The position numbers were made by a program, and so were the translations under genes. Positions 1 to 7,283 of a DNA stretch of 9,164 nt are shown piece after piece; the first letter of the stretch is position 1, and each line of letters opens with the position of its first letter. Source of the stretch: Cyanobacteriota bacterium (GTDB lineage Bacteria; Cyanobacteriota; Cyanobacteriia; PCC-6307; Cyanobiaceae); assembly GCA_026389255.1 (NCBI GenBank), contig JAPLIF010000204.1, forward strand, positions 1 through 9,164, written 5' to 3'. The notes under the pieces are model-generated. The model worked only from the letters and a program-made list of their open reading frames with translations, did no database searches and was not told the DNA's origin.

Positions 1-179
1 TCGGCCTGGCGGGCAGCTGGCCCCGGCTGTTCGCCGGTGGCCCCCGGGCCATCGCCTGGGGCGGCGACCAGGTGCTGGCCCAGACCCTGGCCGTCGCCGA
101 TCAACTGGGCCTGGTGGTGACCCTGCTGCCGATGCGCCAGGACCTGGACCGACCCGGGGATTTGAGGCGGTGGCGTTGA
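1..179 (+). CDS. C-terminal end of a TIGR04282-type glycosyltransferase (DUF2064), partial
   Basis: This is the last 58 codons of a gene that begins outside the window; reading starts at base 3 and stops at TGA 177-179. The visible residues include LFAGGPRAIAWGGDQVLAQTLAVADQ in two blocks, then LGLVVTLLPMRQDLDRPGDL. The hydrophobic strand followed by a D-x-D-x-P-x-D-L tail resembles the end of rSAM/selenodomain-associated transferase 1 (TIGR04282, DUF2064), which usually ends in a DxDTPEDL-like motif. The next gene, 22 nt downstream on the same strand, is the partner family TIGR04283, and these two are commonly neighbours. That context strengthens an otherwise weak call. The donor and acceptor cannot be told from this fragment. 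Confidence 0.6.
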   Translation, partial: GLAGSWPRLFAGGPRAIAWGGDQVLAQTLAVADQLGLVVTLLPMRQDLDRPGDLRRWR

Positions 180-201
180 GGCCCGGCCCAGCCTGGGGCC
201 G

Positions 202-900
202 ATGACGGGCCCGCCCCTGGCTGTCGTTATCCCGGCCTACCAGGAGGCGGCGCGCTTGCCGGGGCTGCTGGCCCAACTGGCCCAGGCTCCGCAATTGGTG
301 GGGGAAGTGGTGGTGGTCGACGCCAATAGCGTCGATGGCACAGCCGTGGTCGCCCGGTTGGCGGGGGCGATGGTGCTGCGTAGTGGCGCCAACCGGGGCC
401 TCCAGCTGGCCCTGGGGGTGGCGGCCAGCCACTCTCCCTGGCTGCTGTTGCTCCACGCCGATGCCCGCTTGCCGGCGGGCTGGGCGCCGGCCCTGGCAGC
501 AGCCTTGGCCGCCGGCGATCGGCAGGCCTGGGCCTTTCGGCTGGCGATCGACGGGGGTGATCCGGCCCTGCGGTTGGTGGAAGCGGCGGTGTGGCTGCGC
601 TGCGTTTGGCGGCAGTTGCCCTACGGAGACCAGGGCCTGTTGCTGAGCCGCCGGCAGCTGGAGGCCGTGGGGGGAATCCGGCCCCTGCCCCTGATGGAAG
701 ACCTTGAATTGGTGCAGCGCCTGCGGCGGCAGGGTCCGATTCACCTGTTGCCCCTGGCCCTGCGGGTCGATGGTCGGCGTTGGCGGCGGCTGGGGGTGCT
801 GCGCACCAGTTGGGGCAATTGGCGCTTGCGGCGGGCCTGGCGGCGGGGGGTGCCCGCCCCAATCTTGGCGAAGCTGTATCGCGGGGCCCGCCGGAGTTAG
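202..900 (+). CDS. TIGR04283-type family 2 glycosyltransferase
   Basis: The product is a 232-residue GT-A fold glycosyltransferase predicted to act in the cytoplasm on a nucleotide-sugar donor. It opens with the family 2 signature VVIPAYQEAARL (residues 8-19). It then shows VVDANSVDGT (38-47, usually VDGGSxDGT), a HADARLP block near 85-91 in the metal-binding region, YGDQG at 141-145, and MEDLELVQRLR at 165-175, the acidic/RLR motif typical of TIGR04283 (rSAM/selenodomain-associated transferase 2). The length matches the family. ATG 202 sits just before the conserved first strand and no Shine-Dalgarno sequence is evident. It follows the TIGR04282-type gene by 22 nt and probably shares its transcript. 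The natural substrate is unknown. Its TAG overlaps the TAA of the facing acetyltransferase. Confidence 0.85.
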   Translation: MTGPPLAVVIPAYQEAARLPGLLAQLAQAPQLVGEVVVVDANSVDGTAVVARLAGAMVLRSGANRGLQLALGVAASHSPWLLLLHADARLPAGWAPALAAALAAGDRQAWAFRLAIDGGDPALRLVEAAVWLRCVWRQLPYGDQGLLLSRRQLEAVGGIRPLPLMEDLELVQRLRRQGPIHLLPLALRVDGRRWRRLGVLRTSWGNWRLRRAWRRGVPAPILAKLYRGARRS

Positions 901-1403
901 GCGGAATACCAGAAGGCGCAGCGGTGCTCCAGGGGCTCCAGTTCCCAGCCCTGGGCGGCATAGAAGCCCACGACACCGGGGTCGGCGAACAGGCTGACCT
1001 GGCCCACGCCGCGGCGCCGTAACTCAACCAGGATGTAATCCATCATCTGCTTGCCCAGGCCACTGCCCTGGTAGTGGGGATGGACGGCCACATCCCAGAC
1101 CGTGGCAGCGACCACCCCATCGCCGGTGCAGCGGGCAAACCCCACCAGCCGCGGCAAGGGGCCATCATGGCGCCACAAGCCCACCGTCAACAGGCTGTGG
1201 CGCAGGGCCCGGCGCACCCGGCGCATGGGCCTGCGGCTCCAACCCACGGCTTCGCACAACCATTCCAGTTCCAGCAGGTCGATCTCCCGTTCGAGGCTCA
1301 GCACCAAGCGAACGGGGGAGTTGGCCACCGGACAGAGGCGGTATTGGTGGCCGAAGAGCTTGGTGTAAAGCTCTTCGAAACCGACGGCGTCCGGAGCATT
1401 CAA
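897..1403 (-). CDS. GNAT N-acetyltransferase, plastid/cyanobacterial SNAT-NSI type
   Basis: This cytoplasmic enzyme is expected to transfer an acetyl group from acetyl-CoA to an amine. With the start chosen here it has 168 residues. The substrate-side region IDLLELEWLCEAVGW (41-55) is followed by SRRPMRRVRRAL. The acetyl-CoA motif VWDVAVHPHYQGSGLGKQM spans 102-120, with the Q-x-x-G-x-G/A pyrophosphate loop at 112-117. The end has SLFADPGVVGFYAAQGW and CAFWYSA. This arrangement matches the cyanobacterial family homologous to plant serotonin N-acetyltransferase/NSI (GNAT2). The true substrate here, arylamine or protein lysine, is not shown by sequence. No ATG lies at a sensible place: TTG 1403 gives the family's usual length and keeps the AT-rich stretch 1441-1480 as promoter. 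TTG 1475 (192 residues) or ATG 1544 (215 residues, overlapping the hydrolase start) are alternatives. Confidence 0.85.
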   Translation of the reverse strand: MNAPDAVGFEELYTKLFGHQYRLCPVANSPVRLVLSLEREIDLLELEWLCEAVGWSRRPMRRVRRALRHSLLTVGLWRHDGPLPRLVGFARCTGDGVVAATVWDVAVHPHYQGSGLGKQMMDYILVELRRRGVGQVSLFADPGVVGFYAAQGWELEPLEHRCAFWYSA

Positions 1404-1439
1404 GGGGCAATGGGCAGGCGCTGGACCTGGACTTCGGCG

Positions 1440-1482
1440 GCAGAAACCACTGTTTTGATCACTATTTTGATACAAGATACGG
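1440..1482. promoter_or_regulatory. AT-rich probable promoter region between divergent genes
   Basis: Between the likely acetyltransferase start (1403) and the hydrolase ATG (1543) lies a short AT-rich stretch inside otherwise very GC-rich DNA. It has two direct TTTTGAT copies at 1453-1459 and 1465-1471, a TGATCA palindrome at 1456-1461, and GTATC repeated on the minus strand at 1470-1481. A divergent promoter is expected here because genes leave in both directions. No hexamer pair with good spacing can be picked on either strand, so the call rests on composition and position. Confidence 0.35.
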
Positions 1483-1542
1483 CCAGAGCCACGGTTGGCA
1501 GGCCGCGGGCTTTTGGATGGCAGTTGACCTCGCCTGGCCCCC

Positions 1543-2349
1543 ATGCGCGCCAGCCCTGGCCCCCAGGGCGCCCAAGCGTCCCATCCCCCCCTGGTGGTGG
1601 CGGTCCATGGCTGGATGCTGTCGGGCCGCCTTTGGGATCCCCTGCGTCCCTGCCTTGCCCCCCCCTGGAGCCTCTGGTGCCCCGACCTGCCTGGCTTTGG
1701 CGAGTGCCCCCGCCCCAGGGATCTCCAGCCCAATCTGGCCAGCTATGGCCGCTGGCTTGCCGCCGCCGCCCAGGGCCAGGCCCAGGGGCGATCGATTGTG
1801 CTGATGGGCCATTCCCTGGGGGGCAGTGTGGCCCTGCATGCGGCGTCCCTACTGGGATCCCAGTTGGCGGCCATGGTGCAGATCGGATCGGGGGGCGGCG
1901 TCTATCAACCGCGCCCCTTCGCCCGGCTGCGGCGCGGTGGTGCGGCCTTTCTGCAGTTGCGACCCCGCTGGCTGGGGCCCTGGGCGGCTGAATCCCCCTG
2001 GCGAGGACCCCTGATGGCGGAAACCCGGGCCGCCCGGGGTCTGTTGGCCACCAGCACCCATCGGGGGGCGGTGCGGCAGTTGCCCATGCTCACCGCGGCC
2101 CTGACGGTGCCAAGCCTCTGGATCGTCGGCGAGCGGGATCGGGTGATGGAGCCCCGCTATGTGCGGCACCTCGCCAGCTTTGCGCCCGATCACCGGGTGG
2201 AGCTGATGGCCAGGGGGGGCCATTTGCCCATGTGCGAGCAGCCCCAGCTGCTGGCCGAGCTCTTGATGGGCTGGTTCGATGGGATCGGCCTTGACCCAGG
2301 ACCAGGGGTGGAGCCCCTGGGTGTGGCCGGGGCCGTGGGGGGGACTTAA
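1543..2349 (+). CDS. Alpha/beta hydrolase
   Basis: The product is a 268-residue single-domain alpha/beta hydrolase, probably cytoplasmic since no signal peptide is visible. The oxyanion-hole region is VAVHGW (19-24). A DLPGFGECPRP segment lies near 48-58. The nucleophile elbow is GHSLGG (89-94) with Ser91. The acid lies in VGERDRVMEP (Asp199) and the catalytic histidine in GGHLP (His227), so the triad is complete. The cap between about 120 and 175 is arginine and tryptophan rich and does not reveal a substrate. The family includes esterases, haloperoxidase-like and C-C bond hydrolases, and none can be chosen here. ATG 1543 is the first start near the fold. It is divergent from the acetyltransferase and ends 13 nt before the facing ABC exporter stop, so it is probably monocistronic. 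Confidence 0.85.
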   Translation: MRASPGPQGAQASHPPLVVAVHGWMLSGRLWDPLRPCLAPPWSLWCPDLPGFGECPRPRDLQPNLASYGRWLAAAAQGQAQGRSIVLMGHSLGGSVALHAASLLGSQLAAMVQIGSGGGVYQPRPFARLRRGGAAFLQLRPRWLGPWAAESPWRGPLMAETRAARGLLATSTHRGAVRQLPMLTAALTVPSLWIVGERDRVMEPRYVRHLASFAPDHRVELMARGGHLPMCEQPQLLAELLMGWFDGIGLDPGPGVEPLGVAGAVGGT

Positions 2350-2362
2350 CCCGCCCGGGGGG

Positions 2363-4118
2363 CTAAAGGGAGGCCAGCCCTTTCTCCTGCAGGTCTGCCA
2401 GCTGGGCATAAAGGCCGCCAGCGCGGCGTAATTCCCGGTGGTTGCCCTCTTCGATCAGGCGTCCCTGGCGCAGCACCAGGATGCGATCTGCCGCTTCCAC
2501 CGTGGCCAGGCGGTGGGCGATGACGATGGCGGTGCGATCCCGCAACAACCGGTCCAGGTCGGATTGCAGGGTGGCTTCGGTGGAGGGGTCCAGGAAGGCG
2601 GTGGCTTCGTCCATCACCAGCACCGAGGGGTCCCGGATCGCCACCCGCGCCACGGCCAGCAGTTGCCGTTCGCCCGAGGAGAGGTTGGCGCCCCGTTCAC
2701 GCAGTTCACTGGCCAAGCCCTGGTCCAGGCGGTCGAGCAGGGGATTTAAACCCAGTTCGCCGCAGAGCCGCTCCAGCTCCCTGTCGTCGATCGGTGCATC
2801 CAGCCGCAGGTTGTCCGCCACGTTGCCGCTGAACAGAAACGTGTCCTGAAGAACCACGCCCAGCCGTTGCCGCAGGGTGGCGATGGGGAGCTCGCGGATA
2901 TCCACGCCATCGAGCAGGATCCGGCCGCTCTGGGGTTCATAGAGACGGCAAAGCAGGCGGATGACCGTGGATTTACCGGATCCGGTGGGCCCCACGATCG
3001 CCACGTGTTCGCCGGCGGCGATCCGGAACGAAAGGTTGTCCAGGATTGGTTCGTCGCTGCGGTAGGCAAAACTCACCGATTCGAACACCACCTCCCCTGG
3101 GCTGCGCCCCTGGAGGCCGCTGCGCCGGGCGGCGGCACTGCAGTTCGCCGATGCGCTCGACGGCGGTCAGCCCCCCCTGGATCTGGGTGAAGCGTTCGGC
3201 CAGTTGGCGCAGGGGATCAAACAGCCGCTGGGAAAACAGTATGAAGGTGGTCAGGCTTCCCAATCCCATGGTGCCGCCGGTCACCATCCAGCCCCCTACG
3301 GCCAGGACCACCGCCACCGCCACTAGGGAGACCCATTCGATGAAGGCGGAGATGGCACTATCAAAAAAGATGGTTCCGGTGACGGCCCGGCGATAGATGT
3401 CATTGCCCCGGGCAAAGCGCCGGCTGTTCTCCTGCTCACGGCGAAACATCTGGACCACCTCCAGCCCCTGCAGGTTTTCCTGCAGTTCGGCGTTGAGGCC
3501 GCCCAATTCTTCTCGTACGCGGTAATTGACCTTGCGATAGCGCCCCTGCAACCAGACGATGGCAAGGGTGACGGGAATCTGGCTGGCGAGCAGCAACAGG
3601 CCCAGCCGCCACTCGATCGAGACCATCGTGACGCCGACCACCGCCAGGCTGACCAGGTCGGCCAACACCCCCACGGCGCCGCTGCCGAAGACCTCCGCCA
3701 GGGCGTCGACATCGCTGGTGAGGCGGGTCAGCAGGCGGCCCACCGTGGTGCGGTCGTGAAACCGCAGCGACAGGGCTAGGGCGTGGCGGAACAGGTCGTC
3801 CCGGATGCGGGCGGTGAGCCGCTGGCCCACCACCTGGACGTTGTACAGCTGGGTGCCCTGCAGGCCCAAACGGACCATCACCGCCAGCAGCAGCAGGCCC
3901 ACCAGTAGCCGCAAGGCCCCGGGCACCGGCAGGCCCCGCAGCCAGGGCAGCACCGGCTCGCCCCGCAGGACGCTGATGGCTTGACCCACCAGCAGGGGCT
4001 GGATGGCGCCGGCAAAGGTCAGGGGCACCAACAGGACCAGGGCCAACAGCAGGCGGCGGCGATCCTGGGCCAGGTAGGGCCCCAGGCGCCTGAGGCGCTG
4101 CAGGTCGAGGGAGGCCAT
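2363..4118 (-). pseudogene. MsbA-type ABC exporter (TMD-NBD half-transporter) interrupted by a frameshift
   Basis: This gene encodes a lipid/drug-exporter-like ABC half-transporter that would work as an inner-membrane homodimer. The first part, from ATG 4118, carries a six-helix ABC type-1 domain ending in FTQIQGGLTAVERIGEL (about 3141). In that frame it then turns to nonsense and stops at 2973. The ATPase part continues in another frame from about 3100, EVVFESVSFAYRSDEPIL, with Walker A GPTGSGKS (2992-2969), Q-loop VLQD, signature LSSGERQ, Walker B VLVMDEAT and H-loop AHRLAT. All motors are intact. The two parts joined would be about 584 residues, the normal length, so little or nothing else is lost. 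A one-base insertion (or two-base loss) between roughly 3098 and 3146 explains it; sequencing error is possible. ATG 4118 overlaps the hisG TGA (TGATG), suggesting translational coupling. The exported substrate is unknown. Confidence 0.85.
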
Positions 4119-4825
4119 CAGGCGGAGGCCCCAGCGGCCAGCACCCCGGAGGGGATGGTGCCAACGGGTTGGGCAGCCGGCGCCGTGGCCCCAGGGCCCA
4201 CCGCCTTGAGGTTTTCCACCAGGGATTGCAGGCGCCCGTCATCGAGGCGCAGGGCTAAGGGATGGCCGATCAGGCGGGCGGTGCTGTGGAACAGGTCTTC
4301 GATCGCCACCAGGCCGTTGTCCTGCAGGGTGCGACCGGTGGCCACCAGGTCCACGATCGCTTCGGACACCCCGGTCAGGGGGCCCAGCTCGACCGAGCCG
4401 GTGAGGTGAATCAGATCGACGGGCAGATCCAGGGAGCCGAAAAAGGCCTCGGCGCAACGGGTGAATTTGCTGGCGACGCGGCAATGGGCCGGCAGGTCGA
4501 GGGCGCGGCGATACCCACTGCTGGCCTTCACCGCCACGGCCATGCGACAGCCACCGAAGCCCAGGTCCAGCAACTGGGCCACCGGCTGCTGGTGTTCCCG
4601 CAGCACGTCGTAACCCACCACCCCCAATTGGGCCTGGCCGTAGGCCACGTAGACGGGCACATCGGCGTTGCGCACCAATAGGGCCCGGGCGCTGCCGCAG
4701 GCACTGGGGACCATCAAGAGGCGGTTGTCCGGATCGAGCAGAGTTGAGAAATCAAGGCCCGCCTTGGCGAAGCGACGCACTGAATCCTTGAGCAGGGCGC
4801 CTTTGGCCAGGGCGACGGTGATCAT
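4118..4825 (-). CDS. hisG: ATP phosphoribosyltransferase, short form
   Basis: HisG joins ATP and PRPP to make phosphoribosyl-ATP, the first step of histidine synthesis, in the cytoplasm. The 235 residues start [15 protein letters not shown], the usual opening. They continue with the [16 protein letters not shown] region (60-75), [11 protein letters not shown] (89-99), [14 protein letters not shown] and the PRPP-binding signature [23 protein letters not shown] (150-172). There is no C-terminal regulatory domain, so this is the short form, which in other organisms needs HisZ. The last 27 residues are a loose Ala/Gly/Pro tail. ATG 4825 was chosen because GGGAG lies 6 nt upstream and the protein then begins at the conserved strand. 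ATG 4852 and ATG 4849 are in frame but lack such a site. It leads a coupled pair with the ABC exporter and is divergent from gloB. Confidence 0.93.
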   Translation of the reverse strand: MITVALAKGALLKDSVRRFAKAGLDFSTLLDPDNRLLMVPSACGSARALLVRNADVPVYVAYGQAQLGVVGYDVLREHQQPVAQLLDLGFGGCRMAVAVKASSGYRRALDLPAHCRVASKFTRCAEAFFGSLDLPVDLIHLTGSVELGPLTGVSEAIVDLVATGRTLQDNGLVAIEDLFHSTARLIGHPLALRLDDGRLQSLVENLKAVGPGATAPAAQPVGTIPSGVLAAGASA

Positions 4826-4831
4826 GGGGAG

Positions 4832-4836
4832 CTCCC
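4832..4836 (-). promoter_or_regulatory. Shine-Dalgarno GGGAG deciding the hisG start
   Basis: On the minus strand GGGAG precedes ATG 4825 by six bases. It lies within the palindrome GGGAGCTCCC (4827-4836). The upstream ATGs at 4852 and 4849 have no comparable site, so the inner start is preferred. Confidence 0.5.
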
Positions 4837-4878
4837 GCGGAGCGGTCATCATGGGAGTGCCGCCAATGGACTTTAACG

Positions 4879-5652
4879 ATGTCGCTCCCCGGGTCGCTTG
4901 CCGCGACGGTGCCCGCCCGAGCCGTGGCCCTGCTGCCCGTCCTGACCGACAACTATGTGATGGTGCTCCACGACGATCACCAGGCGGTGGTGGTCGATCC
5001 CGCCGTGGCGGCGCCGGTGGCAGCCTGGCTGGAGGCCCAGCGGCTGGAGCTGGTGGCCGTGCTCCAGACCCACCACCACAGCGACCACATCGGTGGCACG
5101 GTCGAACTGTTGCGTCGCTGGCCCCACGCCCGGGTCTATGCCGCCGCCGCCGATCGGGAACGCATTCCCTTCCAGAGCGATTCCCTGGGCGACGGAGACC
5201 GTTTCATGCTGTTGGGGCGCGCCGTCGAGGTGATGGCGGTGCCGGGCCACACCAGGGCCCATCTGGCCTACTACCTGCCCGGCGGCCCCGGCTACCCGCC
5301 TGAGTTGTTCTGCGGCGACACCCTGTTTGCCGGCGGCTGCGGCCGGTTGTTTGAGGGCACGCCCGCCCAGATGCACGATTCCCTGCAACGGCTGGCGACC
5401 TTGCCCGTTGACACCCGGGTGTGGTGCGCCCACGAATACACCCAAACCAACCTGCGTTGGGCCCTCAGCCGCCGTCCCGAGGACCGACCGATCCTCGAAC
5501 GGTTGGCGGCGGTGACGGACCAGCGGGCGGCCGGCCGGCCCACCTTACCCAGCTCGATTGGCCTGGAGCGGGCCACCAACCTGTTTGTGCGCAGCGGTTC
5601 GGTGGCGGAACTGGCTGATTTGCGCGCCAGCCGCAATGACTGGAGGGGCTGA
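4879..5652 (+). CDS. gloB: Hydroxyacylglutathione hydrolase (glyoxalase II)
   Basis: GloB hydrolyses S-lactoylglutathione to lactate and glutathione, completing methylglyoxal detoxification in the cytoplasm. The protein has 257 residues, the family's normal size. After [11 protein letters not shown] comes the binuclear metal site [10 protein letters not shown] (64-73, with His65, His67, Asp69 and His70). Further ligands lie in VPGHTRAH (His124), [18 protein letters not shown] (Asp147) and [13 protein letters not shown] (His185). The C-terminal glutathione-binding part has [16 protein letters not shown], matching the usual P-(S/T)-x-x-x-E-R-x-T-N-P-F-x-R with Pro replaced by Leu. ATG 4879 gives a short leader before the first strand; GTG 4909 is a possible alternative. 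It is divergent from hisG across 53 nt, and ridA follows 58 nt downstream. Confidence 0.93.
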   Translation: MSLPGSLAATVPARAVALLPVLTDNYVMVLHDDHQAVVVDPAVAAPVAAWLEAQRLELVAVLQTHHHSDHIGGTVELLRRWPHARVYAAAADRERIPFQSDSLGDGDRFMLLGRAVEVMAVPGHTRAHLAYYLPGGPGYPPELFCGDTLFAGGCGRLFEGTPAQMHDSLQRLATLPVDTRVWCAHEYTQTNLRWALSRRPEDRPILERLAAVTDQRAAGRPTLPSSIGLERATNLFVRSGSVAELADLRASRNDWRG

Positions 5653-5710
5653 ACCCCTGGGTCGGACGCCATAAGCTCGCCCCACAGCCTCCCCACCGCC
5701 CCTTCCCACC

Positions 5711-6118
5711 ATGGGTTCCCTTCCCCACTCCCCCCTGGAGGCCATCGAAACCGCCCAGGCCCCGGCTCCGGTCGGTCCCTACAACCAGGCTGTGAGGGCG
5801 GGCCAGCTGCTGTTCTGCTCCGGCCAGATCGCCCTGGATCCGGCCACGGGAATTCTGGTGGGGGAGGGTGATGTGGCCCACGAGACCCGCCAGGTGCTGG
5901 CGAATCTGGCGGCGGTGCTAGCTGCCGCCGGGGCCCAGCCCAGCCAGGTGGTGCGCACCACGGTGTTTCTGGCCGATCTGGCCGATTTCGCCACGGTCAA
6001 CGGCCTTTATGCCGAGATGTTTGGGGCGGGGGTGTCGCCGGCCAGGGCCTGTGGCCAGGTGGCGGCCTTACCCAAGGGCGCCCGCGTCGAGATCGATTGC
6101 ATCGCCGTTCTCGCCTAA
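5711..6118 (+). CDS. ridA: RidA family enamine/imine deaminase
   Basis: RidA is a cytoplasmic homotrimer that hydrolyses reactive 2-aminoacrylate and related imines released by PLP enzymes such as threonine dehydratase. The 135-residue product has the expected blocks: APAPVGPYNQAV (17-28, with the conserved Tyr24), LFCSGQIALDPATG (34-47), RQVLANLAAVL (60-70), VVRTTVFLADLADFATVN (80-97) and SPARACGQVAALPKGARVEIDCIA (109-132). Arg112 corresponds to the carboxylate-binding arginine that marks true deaminases, with Lys122 and Glu127 also in place, so the protein should be active rather than an inactive YjgF relative. ATG 5711 is the only good start and has no Shine-Dalgarno sequence. It follows gloB at 58 nt, perhaps co-transcribed, both dealing with reactive metabolites. 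It converges with alkB. Confidence 0.93.
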   Translation: MGSLPHSPLEAIETAQAPAPVGPYNQAVRAGQLLFCSGQIALDPATGILVGEGDVAHETRQVLANLAAVLAAAGAQPSQVVRTTVFLADLADFATVNGLYAEMFGAGVSPARACGQVAALPKGARVEIDCIAVLA

Positions 6119-6150
6119 CCCCCCCCTTGCTTTGGTCCGCCCGGCCTGGC

Positions 6151-6795
6151 CTAGGTCATCTGGATCCGCCGAAAGGTGAGGTTGATGCGTTCGCCTGTCA
6201 CGCGGCGACGCTCGGGCAGGGCATGGAGCCAATGCTTTTGGGTGGGGGCCTCCATGACCAACAGATCGCCGTTGGCCAATTCGAGCGCCAAGGGGGGGGC
6301 ATCGCTGGGGCCTGCCGGGGCTGGTTTGGGCCGAAAACGCAGGCTGCGACTCACCCCCAGGCTGATCGAGGCGATGGGGTGATCGGCCACTAGCTCCGGT
6401 TCATCATCCGCATGCCAGCCCATGCGATCGAGCCCATCCCTGTAGCGATTGAGCAAGAGGCTGTTGAAGCCACAGCCCAGGGATCCATCCAGCCGCTGCC
6501 GCAGGGCCAGCAGCGGGGCGCTCCAGGGTTCGGGGGTCTGCAGCAGGCCGCTGTAACGGTATTGGCAGCCCTGGTCGCCGATCCAGCAACTCTGGCGCGG
6601 AATCGGATGGAGGCGGCCATAGACCCGGATCGTGGGTTGCTGCCAGGGGATCGCCTGGCGCAGGTGGGTCAGCAGAGGCTCCGGTTGCAGCTCCGCAATG
6701 GTCTGCTGCTGCAGCCAGTGGGGCCAGTGACGCAGGTCTAGACCGCTCTGCTGGATGGACCTGGGGGAGCCAGGGGCCGGGACGGGGTCAACCAC
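6151..6795 (-). CDS. AlkB-type 2-oxoglutarate/Fe(II) DNA repair dioxygenase
   Basis: This family removes methyl groups from alkylated bases such as 1-methyladenine and 3-methylcytosine by oxidation, using 2-oxoglutarate, oxygen and Fe(II). The 214-residue product resembles the ALKBH2/ALKBH3-like branch. It has PRQSCWIGDQGCQYRYSG (66-83), the block FNSLLLNRYRDGLDRMGWHADDEPEL (110-135) with N-x-Y-x-D at 116-120 and iron ligands His128 and Asp130, IASISLGVSRSLRFR (141-155), and the distal HWLHALP with ligand His191. The 2-oxoglutarate arginines lie in RINLTFR (Arg203 and Arg209). All key residues are present. No suitable ATG exists; GTG 6795 is the best start. It stands divergent from the SepF-like gene and convergent with ridA (32 nt apart). 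No LexA-like box is evident upstream. Confidence 0.9.
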   Translation of the reverse strand: MVDPVPAPGSPRSIQQSGLDLRHWPHWLQQQTIAELQPEPLLTHLRQAIPWQQPTIRVYGRLHPIPRQSCWIGDQGCQYRYSGLLQTPEPWSAPLLALRQRLDGSLGCGFNSLLLNRYRDGLDRMGWHADDEPELVADHPIASISLGVSRSLRFRPKPAPAGPSDAPPLALELANGDLLVMEAPTQKHWLHALPERRRVTGERINLTFRRIQMT

Positions 6796-6887
6796 AGGCA
6801 GGGGATTGGCAAATTTCGCCTACGGTGGCGCCCCGCCGCCGGACGTCGCCAGGACGCCCGTTTCCAGCGACCCTTTCCAGCCCGTCC

Positions 6888-7175
6888 ATGGAGACCCCGT
6901 TCGGTTTGCGGTTACCCGAGGTGGTGGTGATGACCCCCGCCCGTTTTGAGGATGCGCCGCTGGCGCTGAAGGCGGTGCAGGAACTCAAGACCGTGGTGAT
7001 GCACCTGGGATCGATGGATCCGGATGAGGCCCAAAGGGTGATTGATTTTGTCTCCGGTGGGGTGTTTGCCATCGATGGCCAATCGGAGCGGCTGGGGGAA
7101 ACGGTCTTTCTGTTTGCCCCAGCCCTGGTGTCCATCGAACATGCCAGCCTCTGGGACCAACCCGAAACCCCCTGA
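6888..7175 (+). CDS. Short SepF-domain protein without N-terminal membrane helix
   Basis: The 95-residue product is almost entirely a SepF domain (DUF552). The visible pattern is VVVMTPARFEDAPLALKAVQELKTVVMHLGSMDP (12-45), then EAQRVIDFVSGGVFAIDGQSERLGETVFLFAP (47-78), matching the RxxDFxxGxxxAxxG and IFLxxP elements of SepF. SepF normally anchors and bundles FtsZ at the division site. It uses an N-terminal amphipathic membrane helix plus a linker, and cyanobacterial members (Cdv2) are typically about twice this length. Both are missing here. ATG 6888 is the natural start. An in-frame GTG at 6825 adds 21 Pro/Arg-rich residues, not a membrane helix. It is probably a paralogue of a full-length SepF elsewhere, with a role in division only inferred. 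It is divergent from alkB and lies 108 nt before the ferredoxin gene. Confidence 0.8.
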   Translation: METPFGLRLPEVVVMTPARFEDAPLALKAVQELKTVVMHLGSMDPDEAQRVIDFVSGGVFAIDGQSERLGETVFLFAPALVSIEHASLWDQPETP

Positions 7176-7211
7176 CGACCTCCTGAAGGTCCCCAGATTT
7201 GTGGGCGCCGG

Positions 7212-7240
7212 TTGGGTTGTGGTGACATCTGTGGGATAGG
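7212..7240 (+). promoter_or_regulatory. Candidate promoter of the ferredoxin gene
   Basis: TTGGGT at 7212-7217 and GATAGG at 7235-7240 are separated by 17 bp, a plausible sigma-70 pair in the 108-nt gap upstream of ATG 7284. This would give a leader of about 37 nt. The -10 match is moderate only; CATAGC at 7253-7258 is a rival without a good -35. Confidence 0.3.
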
Positions 7241-7283
7241 CAGGACTTTGGCCATAGCCTGTCGCTGCCCTCATGGCTTGATC

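Noticed and set aside
227..1027. Leftward 266-codon open frame opposite the TIGR04283 glycosyltransferase
   Set aside because: Pro/Ala/Arg-rich shadow frame caused by high GC; the plus strand has clear family motifs.
1074..1991. Rightward 305-codon open frame over the acetyltransferase and hydrolase
   Set aside because: Low-complexity shadow; it runs through two genes that have complete catalytic motifs in other frames.
3436..4242. Leftward 268-codon open frame in another phase of the ABC exporter
   Set aside because: Pro/Gly-rich shadow; the true frame shows the transmembrane domain.
4668..5303. Rightward 211-codon open frame across the hisG start and gloB
   Set aside because: It overlaps the motif-bearing gloB frame and has only Arg/Pro/Gly-rich composition.
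6825..6887. GTG start adding 21 residues to the SepF-like protein
   Set aside because: The extension is Pro/Arg-rich with no family similarity; ATG 6888 starts directly before the conserved strand.
7212..7283. GTG start adding 24 residues to ferredoxin
   Set aside because: Ferredoxins of this type begin at MATYTI; the added stretch is better explained as promoter and leader.
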